Shown here: one piece after another, positions 1 to 11,740 of the stretch | Position numbering within the stretch: the first letter of the stretch is position 1 | Layout: every line of letters starts with the position of its first letter | DNA from: Zerene cesonia | Taxonomy: Eukaryota > Arthropoda > Insecta > Lepidoptera > Pieridae | Direction of reading: 5' to 3' | DNA: 64,000 nucleotides | Assembly (NCBI RefSeq): GCF_012273895.1 | Contig: NC_052104.1 | Coordinates: 7,006,001 to 7,070,000 of the forward strand | The notes under the pieces: generated by a model | Told to the model about the DNA's origin: nothing | The model's database searches: none | What the model saw: the letters and a program-made list of their open reading frames with translations, nothing else | Program-made: the position numbers and the translations under genes

Positions 1-3000
1 GGCGCCGGTGTTTCTGGTGCTTGGATGGGCTGTAAAGTAGAAAAAATATATATATCTATAATAACAAAAATATATTTAATTTTTTGATCTTTATTTTATT
101 GCTTGTAATATTTGTTTTACACATAATATTACCCAAGTTCTTCAAGAATACTATATAATAACTAGCTGCACCCGGCAAACGCTGTTCTGCCTTACTCTTA
201 TCATTTAGGGGTATGAAAAATAGATGTAATCGGCCAACATCTATAGATACCGGATAAGCACAAAAAATTTCATCAAAATGTCAAGCCGTTTCGGAGGAGT
301 ATGGCAACGAAAACTGTGACACGAGAATTTTATTATAATAATAATTTAATGCACAGACTGCAGAAAAATTACTTAAAAGCACTAATTTATATATTATATT
401 TGACTAACCTCCTCATGACGCCGTTTCCTGCCTCTCGGTTTGCTGACGGGCTGCTCGGGCTCCGGAGACTTCGCCTCTTCTTCAGCCTCAGTACGGAGAG
501 TCATGTTACGCTGGTACTTCTGCAATTTTATTATATTTAGTTAATACTTACAATAAACATAAAGGTAGCACTCATTACTGATAATGTATGTTAAAATAAA
601 TGGTAGTATTCAAGGAAACTATGCATATATTTCTATTACTGGTACTAGTTTTTAAAGAAACATAATTATATCTGCTTTGTTAACAATATGTCATTACCTT
701 AAACAGAACTCTCGAAGGTATGGGCCGAGCAGACAAGGTGAACAGTTTCTCAACACCGCCTGACTCCTTCCAGTGCATGAGCCGTCTAGTTGGTGGCGCC
801 AGGTCCAGCGTGATCACTATATCCGACGTGTTGCTGAGCTGGTTCTTCATCTCTTCGCCCGTCAAGTTCTTCACCTCGTCCACGATCAGCTTTCGCTTCC
901 GTTTCGTCTTTGTTATACCTGGGAAAATTATTGGATACTTTGATGTGTCGCTTTTGAATGTTTTCCAAAAAAAAAATATTCTGTCTTTCAATACTATATC
1001 TTTCTTGCCATCGAAACAATGAGAAATAGCCTCTTCCGTTTTCGAAGTCGGTTGAAAATTGTGAATTAGTTAACTTATAGCATTCTTAAAAAACTATTTC
1101 AATAAAAATAATATGCGATATAGCTACCTTTAAGTACAGTAGCGTCCACAGGCGCTAGGGCGAAAGATTCCTCGTCGTTTTGTAACAAGGTGGTGGAGTC
1201 TAAAGCAGGTGCCGGCGTCGCTGGAGCTTCGAGCCTCGGTTCCTCTTGTGGGGGCTCATCTACCTCCTAGATAAACGTTATCATTATTTAATATACATTC
1301 ATTTTTATTATTTATGAGATATTGACGTTAGAGATCTACAACAATTTTTTTGTTTTATTTGTTATAACTATTTATGTGTAAACATGTAAAGGGGATTATT
1401 TTTCATATTAAAATACTAAACGAACATTACATAACATTTTCTCATTTTACCTGCAATCAGCGGTATTCATTAGCGAAAGTCTATCCTAGGAAATGTACTT
1501 GAAATTAGTATAGTGCTCAATAACATGGCATACCATGGGAGTGTGCGGCGCGGGCGCGGGCGGCGGCGGCATTGTCTCCTCCTGCGGCGCCGCGCTCTCC
1601 GGCGCGGGGGAGCCCGCCCAACTGCGATAATATAACGTGTTTTTTTTTTATGTATCAGCATGTTTGTATGTTATGTTATATTATATTACTTTACTCCTCC
1701 TCCTTCTTACTCCTTTAGATAAGACTCTCTCTAAATGGACAGATTTAGTATTTTCTTGTGTTTGACAGTGTGTTGGACAGATTTAATTCAAACTTTGTAT
1801 TCCTGTCAAAGATCACAATACAATAATTTGATGAGCGTACTATTTTTTAAGAACATGCAGTGTGAAACGATATTTGGAGAAGCACTTCTGTGACTTTATA
1901 ATTTTTCCATATCCTCATATAATCTCAGTTTAAATTCTAGGTAAGAAACATATGGCCTATGCCCTATACTCAACATACAAGTCACAAAGTAAAAAAATAG
2001 ATTTATAGTAGTATATATAGTATCCAATGCCAACCTGTGTTGTGGTGAGTTTCCAGCATCATAGTGGTCTCCCATATCATCATCAGAGTCTGGGGCATCC
2101 GCAGCTGCTTCACCTCCCTCAGCTCCAGCTACACCTGCTGCATCTATCTCAGCCTGGTTAAATAATTTACTAGTTATTATTTGTCTATATACCTGGACTG
2201 AAATGGACTATTAGATTTTTTATTAATAGTATATGGAGGTTTGTTGTGTTATACAAATAGGTAAAAGTTATTGTGTAAAACAAAACAATAGTTTAAAATA
2301 CAAAAATAAAGGGACTTGAGTGTAAAAGAAACTGACTTGTAATGACTGTGGCTGTGCAGATGTTCCAGCCATTCCTGGAGTTGCGCCCGCGCCTGAACTA
2401 CTAGCAGTAACATCTCCAAAGAGATCGCCTTCGAATAATCCTCCCGCATCTACAGATTAATTACATCACTTTTTTAAGGGGACTTCATAAGCAAGAAGCA
2501 TGTTTTACGATGCTTTAATGTATATGATTAACAGCATAAAAAAAAACAAGAATGTATAAGTTGCTTCATGATAAATGCTAATTTGATAGTGTGTTGAAAA
2601 AATTTGATACAAAACAAAAATAAATCACAAAGACACCTCTAAATTTTACAGTTCAGTCAAAAAATATTTTGAAAAAAAAAAATAGTCTCATTTCGGAACA
2701 ATGAAATATACTCAAGTGCGCTTGCGGCACCTGGTAAGACCGATGACTGTATAAATGTGCATGTACATCATTTTAACCCTTGCAGTCCCCTTGTATAATA
2801 TGTTACCTTCAAATACCAAAAATGCTACAGTAATTCCCACAACACATTGTGAAAGTTTTCTGACCTGTCATTCAATAGAACCACCACAACTTGTAACAAA
2901 CAATTAAAAAAAAAAATCGTTTTCGGTATTTGAGTGTAACATACTATGTTACGCTCAAAATCGGCACCGCTCAACGAAACGAAAATCTAGCTCACAGCGC

Positions 3001-6000
3001 GTCGTATTCACAGATAAAGATCCAACGAAGATGTAATGAAATTCTTCTTATGGCTCTAAGTAAAATGCCCATAACACATTTTGATAATAACACACAATAA
3101 AAAATTGTTTGAATTGACTTTCGTTGACCGTAGTATGAATATGATTATAGAACACGGAAAATAATAGCAGACTACTGCGTTTTATTTAAAAACACACCTA
3201 ACTATTATTTAAAAAATAAAATCATAAAGGTGTTACTTACGTCCAAAATCACCCACATCTGGTATAGATCCTCCAAAACCGTCATCCATATGTGCGTTAG
3301 GCGCTGCTTCCATTTGAGGAGCATGAGCCTCAGCCAATGTGGGAGCTGCACCTACCCCTGCACTGGTAGTTGGACCATCCTTTGTTAGTTCCAGTGATGA
3401 TCCTTCCGCAAATAACAAGTTACTCTGAAAATCAGTATACACAAGTTAGATCAGATTTAAAGATAATTATTGATATAATATTTACTTATAAAAACAGAAT
3501 ATATTGACTCACACTGGGTAAAATTTAATTATTTCTGTATCTAAATTTATGAATTTGTTTTAATATGTAGGCAAGTTGTATTAAATTTGAAAAGAGATAT
3601 TCTCTCTCTAGTTTGTTCACATTATGTCAAAAAAATAGAAATACAATAAAATAAAAAAGTTACTTGTTCCAAACCACCCTCATTGCCAATGGCATCTCTC
3701 ATTATATCAGGATTTTCGGTATCAAAGCCCATGTCTCCAAAACCATCATCATGAGTGACCAAATTGAGGGACCCATAATCCTCTCTCATTGTGATTTCCT
3801 CGGCTCTTGATTGATTGAGAGAAAATTGCGCTTCAATGTCCACTTCACTGAAACATTTTGGAATGTGTGCTGTATATATTTGTTTAGCATTAAATTTATT
3901 AAAACACAACCCAAATGTATTTTTTTATTTACACTTTTTAACATTAGAACATTGAATTTAACTGAAAAGTTGTATTTCATGTATGTCATTCCATAATTAT
4001 CTCTTTATAATACTATGTACATACTAATTTGCCTCATAATGTAACATATTTTTTAGGATCACTTAAAACCAACTTATCATATCAACATGAACATAATATT
4101 TTACATTTATAGTGTGTACCATATATGTGTATATATATATTTATTTATACGTATATATGTATTACTATTAAACTTATTGTAAGTAGTTTATATTTTGTTA
4201 CTTTTTTATTATAGTTAATTTATCTATTATTAATTTTTTTTTTGTCTTTACTAATTTTCCAATAGACTGCCTGCCTACGTGCGTTGCATTGTACGTTGCT
4301 AAAAATATATTGTCCTTTACCCAACGGTTGCCTGGTAGAGATGGCTTTTAGCCATAAGGCCGCCCTTTGCATACCAGTTTTTGTTAAATTTTATTTCTTT
4401 TTTTTTTTATATTTTGTAAGTGTGTGCAATAAAGAATAAATAAATAAATAAATAATATCCTCAAACCGTAAACATATCATGTGATGGTTAGATGTCTATG
4501 TCACTACAAACTATTATACTCACTTTAATTCAGGCATGGCAGTGTCAAAATCATGAAATACTTCAGGCAAAGTGATAGCATTCATTGCTGCTTCCCTATG
4601 TTCTTCAGGCAAATCCACCATACCCGGCCTAAAGGCCATCTACAACAAAAAAAATGTTTATAGAAATTTTGTGTATATGTATTGATTATTTCGTTGGTAC
4701 AGTATTGAGAACAGGAGTAAATCAAATTACTTTGAAATATCTTGGCATGTATGGCAACATAAAGAAGACTAATCACCTTCTTATTACTCTCACCATTTTT
4801 TACTTTAAAAAGATACTGATGAACAACATGAATCGTTTATTAATCTGTACTAATATTTTAAACCTAAACCACTAAACCATTGTGGATTTAATTTGGTATG
4901 AAGATAGTTTGAGACCACCCAAAAATCCCAGAACTATGGGATCTTTTTCATTATTATATTTAAGCACACCAATAGTTTAAAAGCTGATGTGTGTATTTTA
5001 CTATTGATGGAAGAAAATATCAAATTTATACTTAAATTGATATACACAAGTAATCTAAAGATTAATTTTTATAGTGAAAAACTGTGAATTGTTGACAAAA
5101 GATATACTGCAATATTTTTATAGTTTTTACGCATATTTATATGGTCTATATGTTGGTACTACATTCCAAGTGTTTAAATTATAAATAAGACAGATTTGAT
5201 CAACGAAAAGCTCTTCAGGAAAATAAATCACTATGTAATTTGCATATAAAAGTACTGCTATCTTCAACTTCTTCACTAATAATAGTTATGATGGGTTTGA
5301 AAGCATACAGACAAATATGAAAAAATAACTTTGGTTAGAATGAGAATCACTAGTAACTAAACTAGAAATGGACTTAATAAATAAATAAGGGAACTCTCAT
5401 AATATGTATCCCTTTATACAAGTATTTTGTCTATAATATAATTTAGAATTTTATATAATGTAATGCATTGATCTTATACATGCATTCACCATAACACTGG
5501 TCAATTTGTATGATATATAAAGAATGTCTTGTTGTATAACATAACAAAAAGTCACATAAATCTATTGAATAAACTATTTTATCTGATTGGAATTTGAATT
5601 TCGAATGAAATTATATAAAAATATGTTTCATATTTAGCAGACAACATCCCATAGTTCCAAATTTGCAGTGTGTGTTATTCTGTATCAGTTACTAAGAATA
5701 ACAAATACAATAGTGTATACAAAACAAAAACTAGTATAACTGGTAAACATTTTATATATTTCCTCACCTTAATTTTAACAAAAGCTTCATTACAATCCTG
5801 TAGCAAATACTTTGCTTTCCTTGAATATATCCTTACAACACCAAGCAACAGATGGCCAGATGTACGGAGGGCCATCTTCACTTTAGGCTTCAAAATTCCA
5901 TCAACAGACTTCTCAATATTCGTTTCAAATACATGAGCCTTGGTAAGCTTTTTGTCCCAGTGGGCCGCCAACCAAATTTTGGCCAACGGGCCCTTTTTGG

Positions 6001-6025
6001 CCAGCACAAAATGTGCATAAAACAT
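1..6025 (-). CDS. Rad21: Rad21 cohesin kleisin subunit (3' end cut by window edge)
   Basis: Kleisin that closes the cohesin ring by bridging SMC1 and SMC3. Eleven exons join in phase: 5768-6025 (start), 4524-4639, 3664-3847, 3241-3424, 2337-2449, 2035-2153, 1534-1621, 1128-1266, 698-918, 409-519 and 1-29 (partial), about 520 residues. The N-terminus begins MFYAHFVLAKKGPLAKIWLA and covers the SMC3-binding kleisin domain (about 1-100). FSLNQSR-EEITMRE follows near 133-147, then a separase-type D-I-M-R site ending at R175. Further on come a basic KTKRKRKLIVDEVKNL stretch and the TLDLAPPTRRLMHWKESGGVEKLF block known to contact the SA/Wapl side. Human RAD21 is 631 aa, so the C-terminal winged helix that binds SMC1 is missing here only because the window ends. 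A 5' UTR exon (6311-about 6400) splices to 6067-6026. It is divergent from RpL15. Confidence 0.96.
161..340 (-). mobile_element. Degenerate Helitron-like repeat (partial copy)
   Basis: It begins ACTAGCTGCACCC, the reverse complement of the usual 3' end, and ends in a block (GCCGTTTCGGAGGAGTATGG then TGTGACACGAGAATTTTAT) found almost unchanged at 60243-60290. It lies in the last complete Rad21 intron of the window, downstream of the final partial exon. The short forward ORF here is only a by-product of the repeat. Confidence 0.6.
4263..4455 (+). mobile_element. Non-LTR retroposon / SINE tail in Rad21 intron
   Basis: The segment has GCGTTGCATTGTACGTTG, then ACGGTTGCCTGGTAGAGATGG and TTTTAGCCATAAGGCCGCC, and ends in a T-rich stretch, GTGCAATAAAGAATAAATAA and an AATA microsatellite. 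I know this arrangement as a common 3' tail of lepidopteran retroposons. It is in the intron between Rad21 exons 3664-3847 and 4524-4639, in the opposite orientation to the gene. Confidence 0.65.
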
Positions 6026-6420
6026 TTTGTTTGTATGTTATAACCGGCCAATTACATCAAAATTGTTCTGAAACCAAAAAACGTATAAGCACTGCACCAA
6101 ATATAAACTAAAAAAAAAGTTCTTGAAGCTTTCTGCGGTAAATGTAAAACACTGTATTCCAACAACGGTGATCCAGTTTGGCGCCCATTCTTTGGGCAAC
6201 TTTTTCGAGAGTCATTAGAACTCAAAATAACCGTTTTCAATCAATCGTATATTACATTACATTAAATTACACTATATAGATGATTAGAATCAAGTTTTAA
6301 AGAAAATACCTAATTTGAAATCATAAAAACCACGAATTTCACCGTCCACACAACGTAAACATGACAACAATTACGCTTTCAAGATGGCGGATAAAATTAT
6401 AGACAAGACAAGGGAGAACC
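6026..6420 (-). promoter_or_regulatory. Rad21 5' UTR exons and shared Rad21/RpL15 upstream region
   Basis: Read on the minus strand, a donor (AG|GTATTT) at 6310-6308 and an acceptor (TTTCAG) just before 6067 define a small 5' UTR intron. The second UTR exon holds a minimal upstream ORF, ATG directly followed by TAA (6057-6052), before the Rad21 start at 6025. At about 6381-6391 the plus strand reads CAAGATGGCGG, the YY1/Pho-type motif common at housekeeping promoters. The start sites of the two divergent genes lie within roughly 450-500 bp of each other. The exact 5' end of the mRNA is inferred. Confidence 0.55.
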
Positions 6421-6850
6421 GTTTCTTCCGTTCGGGAATGACCTATCGTTTGGTAACAAATTTTTTATTGAAGATAGTCCTTTATACTTAATTTAAAATT
6501 TTTTAACTATCTATATTTTTCTATTGATAATCAAATTGTTATAAATATGATGCATATGGATCTCAAATTTTTATTATGTTGGACTAAACATGTTATCCTT
6601 TTTTGCATATCTTTTATCATTATCTTCTAAAAATTTGAAATATTTTGGCGGAACAAATTTGTCGCTATTTTAAGAACAATATTAAATTTTGCGTTTTTCT
6701 TTTTTATTATTTTTTGCCATTGTTAATGTTTCTGTTGTGATTATGAAGTAAATACTCTAATTCTACTGGCAATGCCGAAGAAGACAATTTATGGTCAACA
6801 AATGATTTGACAACTGCACAAACTTCAATCTTTTCTGTAGTTATCTGTGT

Positions 6851-8384
6851 CTTTTCCTATTGAACTGTGGTGTGATTGAGACGTATGTGTTAATTTTAAT
6901 CGTTAATATTCTTATAAATCCCTATCTAAAATTCTTGATTTGTTCTTTTTATTTAATGTTCACAGCCATTTTCGAAGAAGTGAATAATTATTTTATCCGT
7001 AACGTTCATAGTTTTACTAATTTGCAGATTTATTCTCCGGCATGTTATTCGGGATGTGTCTCAAATCGCTCTATTTGTGGCCAGACCGATGATGTGACTT
7101 CTGATCAATTTTTTATTGATTTTGTTGCTAGGTCTGCCACAGGCTCCCAAGATGGGTGCGTACAGATATATCCAAGAGTTGTATCGCAAAAAGCTGAGCG
7201 ATGTTATGCGTTTTTTGTTGCGTGTGAGAGTTTGGCAGTATCGTCAGTTGACTCGTATGCACCGCTCTCCTAGGCCCACACGACCTGACAAAGCCAGAAG
7301 GCTAGGATACCGCGCTAAGCAAGGTCAGTATCATGAATTTTATACTTCGACATAAGTCTTTTTTTCCATTCAAAGTTTACTTATCTCCACTACGACAATG
7401 CCTTGTCCATGGTATGGATTAATTGAGCTACTCTGGATTTATTTTGTTTACCGCCATGTTCATAATATTAACATGTGATACAAATGTTTGGTTAGTTTCA
7501 TTAGATTCCATTAATTCTATCACATTACTGCTTTACAGGTTATGTTATCTTCAGAATCCGCGTGCGCCGTGGTGGCCGCAAGCGCCCGGTGCCTAAGGGT
7601 GCCACTTATGGTAAACCCAAGAGCCATGGTGTCAACCAACTTAAGCCCACACGCAACCTGCAATCCATTGCTGAGGTAATTTTTGGATTTGGTCTTAATT
7701 CATTAGCATTTTTATTAAAAGTAAAGAAAAGACCCACTGATGGTTTATTAAGTGGAGTTTTGTTAATGTAAAAGAAGCCCAAATTACTAAGGAACCTTTG
7801 CTAGCTTTGCCTTGGCTTTGTTCAGCCTTTGCCATTCTTTGAAAACTTTGTCCATCATGAACATAGAAGCTATACAATAACGATTCTTATTGATTTTACT
7901 TATATTTAATAAAGAAAACCTTTAAAAATTTGTTTGTTATTAGGAGCGTGTTGGTCGCCGTTGTGGAGGTCTACGTGTCTTGAACTCCTACTGGGTTGCC
8001 CAAGACTCTTCATACAAATATTTTGAAGTCATCTTAGTAGATCCTTCACACAAGGTGAGATTATTGCAATTTATCATTATTAAAATTTAGTTTTTCAAAA
8101 TCATAAATCTACAAATTTGTCAGTATGCTTTGACTGGTGTCATTTACTCTGAATGAGTGAATCAATAATATATTTTTCTTCAATAACAGGCTATCCGCCG
8201 CGACCCTAAGATCAACTGGATCGTGAATGCTGTCCACAAACATCGCGAAATGCGCGGTCTCACGTCAGCGGGCCGCAGCTCCCGTGGGCTCGGCAAGGGT
8301 CACCGCTTCTCACAGACCAAGGGAGGCTCGAGACGAGCAGCCTGGATCAGACGCAACACTCTTCACTTGCGTCGCAAGCGATAA
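6851..8384 (+). CDS. RpL15: Ribosomal protein L15 (eL15)
   Basis: Structural protein of the large cytosolic ribosomal subunit. Coding exons 7152-7323, 7539-7675, 7944-8054 and 8190-8384 join to 204 residues, the normal eL15 length. The sequence runs MGAYRYIQELYRKKLSDVMR, then GGRKRPVPKGATYGKPKSHG, VGRRCGGLRVLNSYWVAQD, and ends WIRRNTLHLRRKR. All junctions are in phase with GT-AG. A 5' exon is likely at about 6851-6882: it starts with a pyrimidine run CTTTTCC (5' TOP motif, as expected for translationally controlled ribosomal genes) and ends at GAC|GTATGT. The acceptor is GCTAG at 7130-7131 or CACAG at 7141-7142. Poly-A signal AATAAA at 8476-8481. Start ATG at 7152 has a strong context (AAGATGG). 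Confidence 0.98.
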
Positions 8385-8697
8385 ATTTTTACATTTCATT
8401 GACTATTTATTTGGTTTGCAGAGAGTTATGACAATTTATTGGTTTTGTGCAACCCAGATATGTGGTCAGTGGGCCAATAAATATTTTAATTCCATAAATG
8501 TTTTTCTTTTACATTATTTAATATAGAGAGCTTATTAGTGGAAAGTGAGTATAATTTATTGAAAATTTTGTTGTTTTTAAAATTATAGCTGCTACATAAA
8601 ATTTATGTTTGCAGGTTTTTGACTGCTGAAACGAATTTATATAAAGGTGAGTTAATTAAATTATCTTTTATTATTCAATTTATTTATTTTTAGGAAC

Positions 8698-8776
8698 TTA
8701 AAATGATGAATTTTATGTCATGCACCAATCTGAAAGGTTTTGCTGAATACTCACCTAGTTTGTTATCTGATTAATT
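8698..8776 (+). ncRNA. Box C/D snoRNA candidate 1 (intronic)
   Basis: C box ATGATGA at 8703-8709, a D'-like CTGA at 8730-8733, a C'-like TGCTGA near 8741, and D box CTGA at 8767-8770. A short TTAA/TTAA terminal stem flanks the C and D boxes. It lies inside intron 8647-8845 of the non-coding host. The guide before D' contains CATGCACCA, which from memory is complementary to the conserved TGGTGCATG of 18S rRNA (9 nt). I cannot match the guide before the D box to a target. Confidence 0.6.
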
Positions 8777-9012
8777 GCAGTACTAGTTAATTAAAATCAA
8801 TATTATTTGTACCATCTAAGCTAATTTATTTTTCTTTTATTGCAGCTTACAAGTGTGCTGGTTAATTATAATATCATGGGAACAACAGCTGTAAACCACA
8901 ATATAAGGTTTGTACACTTTTGTTAGCTTTATATGTATATCGAATTATATGAATGAAAATCTATTAGAAAATATTCAAAAATTTAAATTTAAAAAACTGC
9001 AATAAGAAATTT

Positions 9013-9092
9013 ACTTAATGATGATACAATGCTTAATGAAATGCGCAAACCATGATTACCACGCATTTTTCTTCCTTGGATGGCTGACCAGA
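9013..9092 (+). ncRNA. Box C/D snoRNA, U14-like (18S rRNA guide)
   Basis: C box ATGATGA at 9018-9024 and D box CTGA at 9084-9087, spacing about 60 nt, inside intron 8908-9158. Directly before the D box is CTTCCTTGGATG. It is complementary over 12 nt to the conserved 18S rRNA sequence CATCCAAGGAAG and the same as the domain-B guide of U14, which directs methylation of the C equivalent to human C462. Counting five positions from the D box puts the target at the C in CATCC, as expected. The usual U14 domain A (pairing with the 5' part of 18S) is not obvious, so this is U14-like rather than proven U14. Confidence 0.75.
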
Positions 9093-9639
9093 TTTTTTTA
9101 AATTAGGTTGTGCATCCTGAATAGAATGATTTTTTAACATTGTTTTTTTTTATTTCAGATAAACACGCAGCATCAATAGTGGGACCTTTCGGAAATTTCG
9201 ACACGAAAATATCAATATATCATGTATGAATAACTATTAATTCTATAAGTAGAACTAGTTCGAATTTTATAAATTTAAACAAATGGCTTAATTTTTATCA
9301 CTACATAAATAATCCAATTTCACATAATTCTTTCATTAATATCTAGTTAATGTAATAAGTGAATTTGGAAATAGCAAATTTCGTCTAGGTGAGGCTATTG
9401 TTATTTTAATTTTCAATATCCTCAATCCGGCGAAAAACATTTTACTACAACTATACAATTATTTAAGTATGGACTTTGTTTCACAATTATGTGCTTTAAA
9501 TTATATTATTGTTTACAGGTATGAATGAAGAAAATGCGTTCTGCTAGAAATTATATCTCCATTAGGACTTGATTAAACAGTAGGTAAGAATACAGCGTAA
9601 ATTTGTGTAATAAATAAATAATAAATGATAATTATTTTG

Positions 9640-10535
9640 AAAGCTAATTGTTTTATTTTTAAATAAATATCCAATTTTTCAATAACATTCCATACCATCT
9701 TATGCCCCAGTTTCACTATTACGGGTTGTAGTCCTAGGTAATAAAGTATAATTATTATATAGTACAACTACACCACAACACAAATATATTATTTTAAATT
9801 TGTTTTAGTATGTAGTTATTTGATTCCTTTTAACGCATTAATTGGAACTGAATATATATCTTATAACAATATTATGTTTGAGGCGGAAACATTTGTACGT
9901 GTCTAGGCGTGTCGTGGCATGCTCCGGCGTTATTTCTGAACAGTACTTGAACCTTTGCAACATACATATTTTCTTCTTATTCGAATTTTGATTTTGATGA
10001 ATACTTTAAATTTTTTTCTTTGTTTAATTGGTTTATTCTATTTAAGCATCAGAATGTTTTCTGATAATTTTTTTTAAATGTCTAATCCAAAATAGCCGGA
10101 AATATTTGATTGGTAATTTTATCATTATAGTGCGTACATAATTAAATTGTTACAAATTTTACCTGAATAATTCTGGTGATTTTGGTGAATTTAATCATGA
10201 TTGTAGCAACTTAAGTACAAAATTAAGTAAAAAGAAACAACCTTAAAACAACACGCATCATACTCTTGTGACTTCATGATAATTAAAACATGACAATAAT
10301 TACGATCTTTTAAATGTCAATAGCGTAATAGTTTATTTTCAAAATGAATCATAAATCATTAAATTACATAATTGCTAGCTGACCACCCGCCCGCCCCCGC
10401 TTTGTCCATGGTACGTCATGTAATACAGCCTATATCACAAAGGGATGGCAAATACATCCAACGGTGAAAGAATTTTTGAAATCAATCCCGAGATTGGCGC
10501 GATCAACAAAAACAAACTCTCTCGTTCTCTTTATC
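9640..10535. other. Intergenic, no gene seen
   Basis: AT-rich sequence between the snoRNA host-like unit and the next repeat. Short ORFs here look random: no homology, no coherent splice sites. A C-rich stretch at 10385-10400 is the only base-composition change. Confidence 0.5.
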
Positions 10536-10754
10536 CTACTTCCTACTTCCCACTAATATTATAAATGCGAAAGTTTGTGAGGATGTGTGTGTGTGTGTGT
10601 TTGTTGCTCTTTCACGCAAAAACTACTGAACCGATTGCAATGAAATTTGGTACGTAGACAGCTGGACAACTGGAATAACATAAAGGCAACTTTTTATCCC
10701 GATATTCTTACGGGATCCGGACTTACGCGGGTGAAACCGCGGGGCGCAGCTAGT
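10536..10754 (+). mobile_element. Helitron-like non-autonomous element, copy 1
   Basis: Starts TCCTACTTCC after an A, continues CACTAATATTATAAATGCGAA, contains TTTCACGCAAAAACTACTGA and ACAGCTGGACAACTGGAATA, and ends in GCGGGTGAAACCGC (hairpin stem GCGGGT/ACCGC) followed by GCAGCTAG before a T. A 5' TC, a 3' hairpin and a CTAG end inserted between A and T are Helitron hallmarks. It carries a (GT)n run near 10585-10602. Four more copies are in this window. Confidence 0.8.
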
Positions 10755-11740
10755 TAGTCTATAACGGAGAGTGGTAGGTAAATAAAAATCGGATTTGTGT
10801 TCTTAGATTCCTTTATGATCTTATAATTAAATAACAATAATGTGAAAAACTTATTCGAAGGGTGAAAATTAAATAAAAAAGTTACCATAAAATAATTTTA
10901 AACTGTTAAAAAAAAACTATCAAATATTTACACCATTGAGACCAATTTTGAGGGTGCTGTAACAAAAATATTTTTGGACGGTAAAACATGGTAACAAAAT
11001 TGTGACGGGATAATTATGTTATAAAAAATAAAATAATTATGTTCAATATTTATTGCTCCAGATTCCACAGCGCCAAAAACTTACGCTATATTATGTACAA
11101 AATAATATTTACACAATTGAATTGAACGTAATGAGAACGCAACACCACGCCACTAAACTATAAAGTAAATTACTCTGCAAGAAAATTAATTTAGTGTGCA
11201 TGATGAATACAAAGACTAATAACATATTACGGTGCATAAACCCTTTAATAATAAAAATACACTAAATTGCGCGCATAAACTTATGTTCTGTAAAGATGAT
11301 ATAAATTTAAATAAAATTCAAATTCCGTGAATTTAGCGCAGAAACTTAACTAAATACAATTAGCGTGTAACGTGAGTTTCTACTGGAAAGTATCTTACCA
11401 AAAATCACAATTTCAAATATTATACTGTTATAATAAAGTATTACACTCAAAAATGTATTTCATTAATATTAAAATTATAATAATTAGCCGTGTGCAAAAA
11501 ACCGTAAATCGATGCTTATTTAGAAAATTTTCAAACATGGTATTAAAATGAAAAACATAACAATTCTTTATATGAATATTTCAAATCTCTCTCTAGAATA
11601 GCAACACTGTTTCGAAGGTACAATAAATATCACTTTATTTTCATAAATTTGAAATTTCTATGAAAACGACTGTCACTCAAAACTTTCTATCCCGCTAATT
11701 CATTGACACTATGGTTGAATATTAGAATGATGACGGTAAT
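10755..11740 (-). other. Intergenic and TMUB 3' UTR
   Basis: No gene recognised. On the minus strand AATAAA (11639-11634) lies about 100 nt after the TMUB stop codon and is the nearest plausible poly-A signal, so the UTR would end near 11610. The remainder to 10755 is AT-rich and featureless. Confidence 0.4.

Larger units (their letters stand above)
8500..9630 (+). ncRNA. Candidate spliced non-coding snoRNA host gene
   Basis: Just after the RpL15 poly-A signal there is a chain of exon-like segments without an ORF: about 8500-8544 (donor GTGAGT), 8615-8646 (GCAG ... AG|GTGAGT), 8846-8907 (TTGCAG ... AAG|GTTTGT), 9159 onward (TTTCAG) with a donor TAG|GTGAGG at 9389, and 9519 onward (TTACAG). 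The third segment has an ATG, but it meets TAA right after the next junction (11 codons). The second and third introns each carry a box C/D snoRNA candidate. Non-coding hosts of intronic snoRNAs are known in Drosophila (the UHG genes). The tail near 9600-9630 has AATAAA motifs. The 5' end is uncertain; it could also be an extended RpL15 transcript. Confidence 0.55.

Noticed and set aside
7676..7943. Possible H/ACA snoRNA in RpL15 intron 2
   Set aside because: A CCACT/AGTGG stem and an ACA are present, but I could not place a proper hinge box and a second hairpin.
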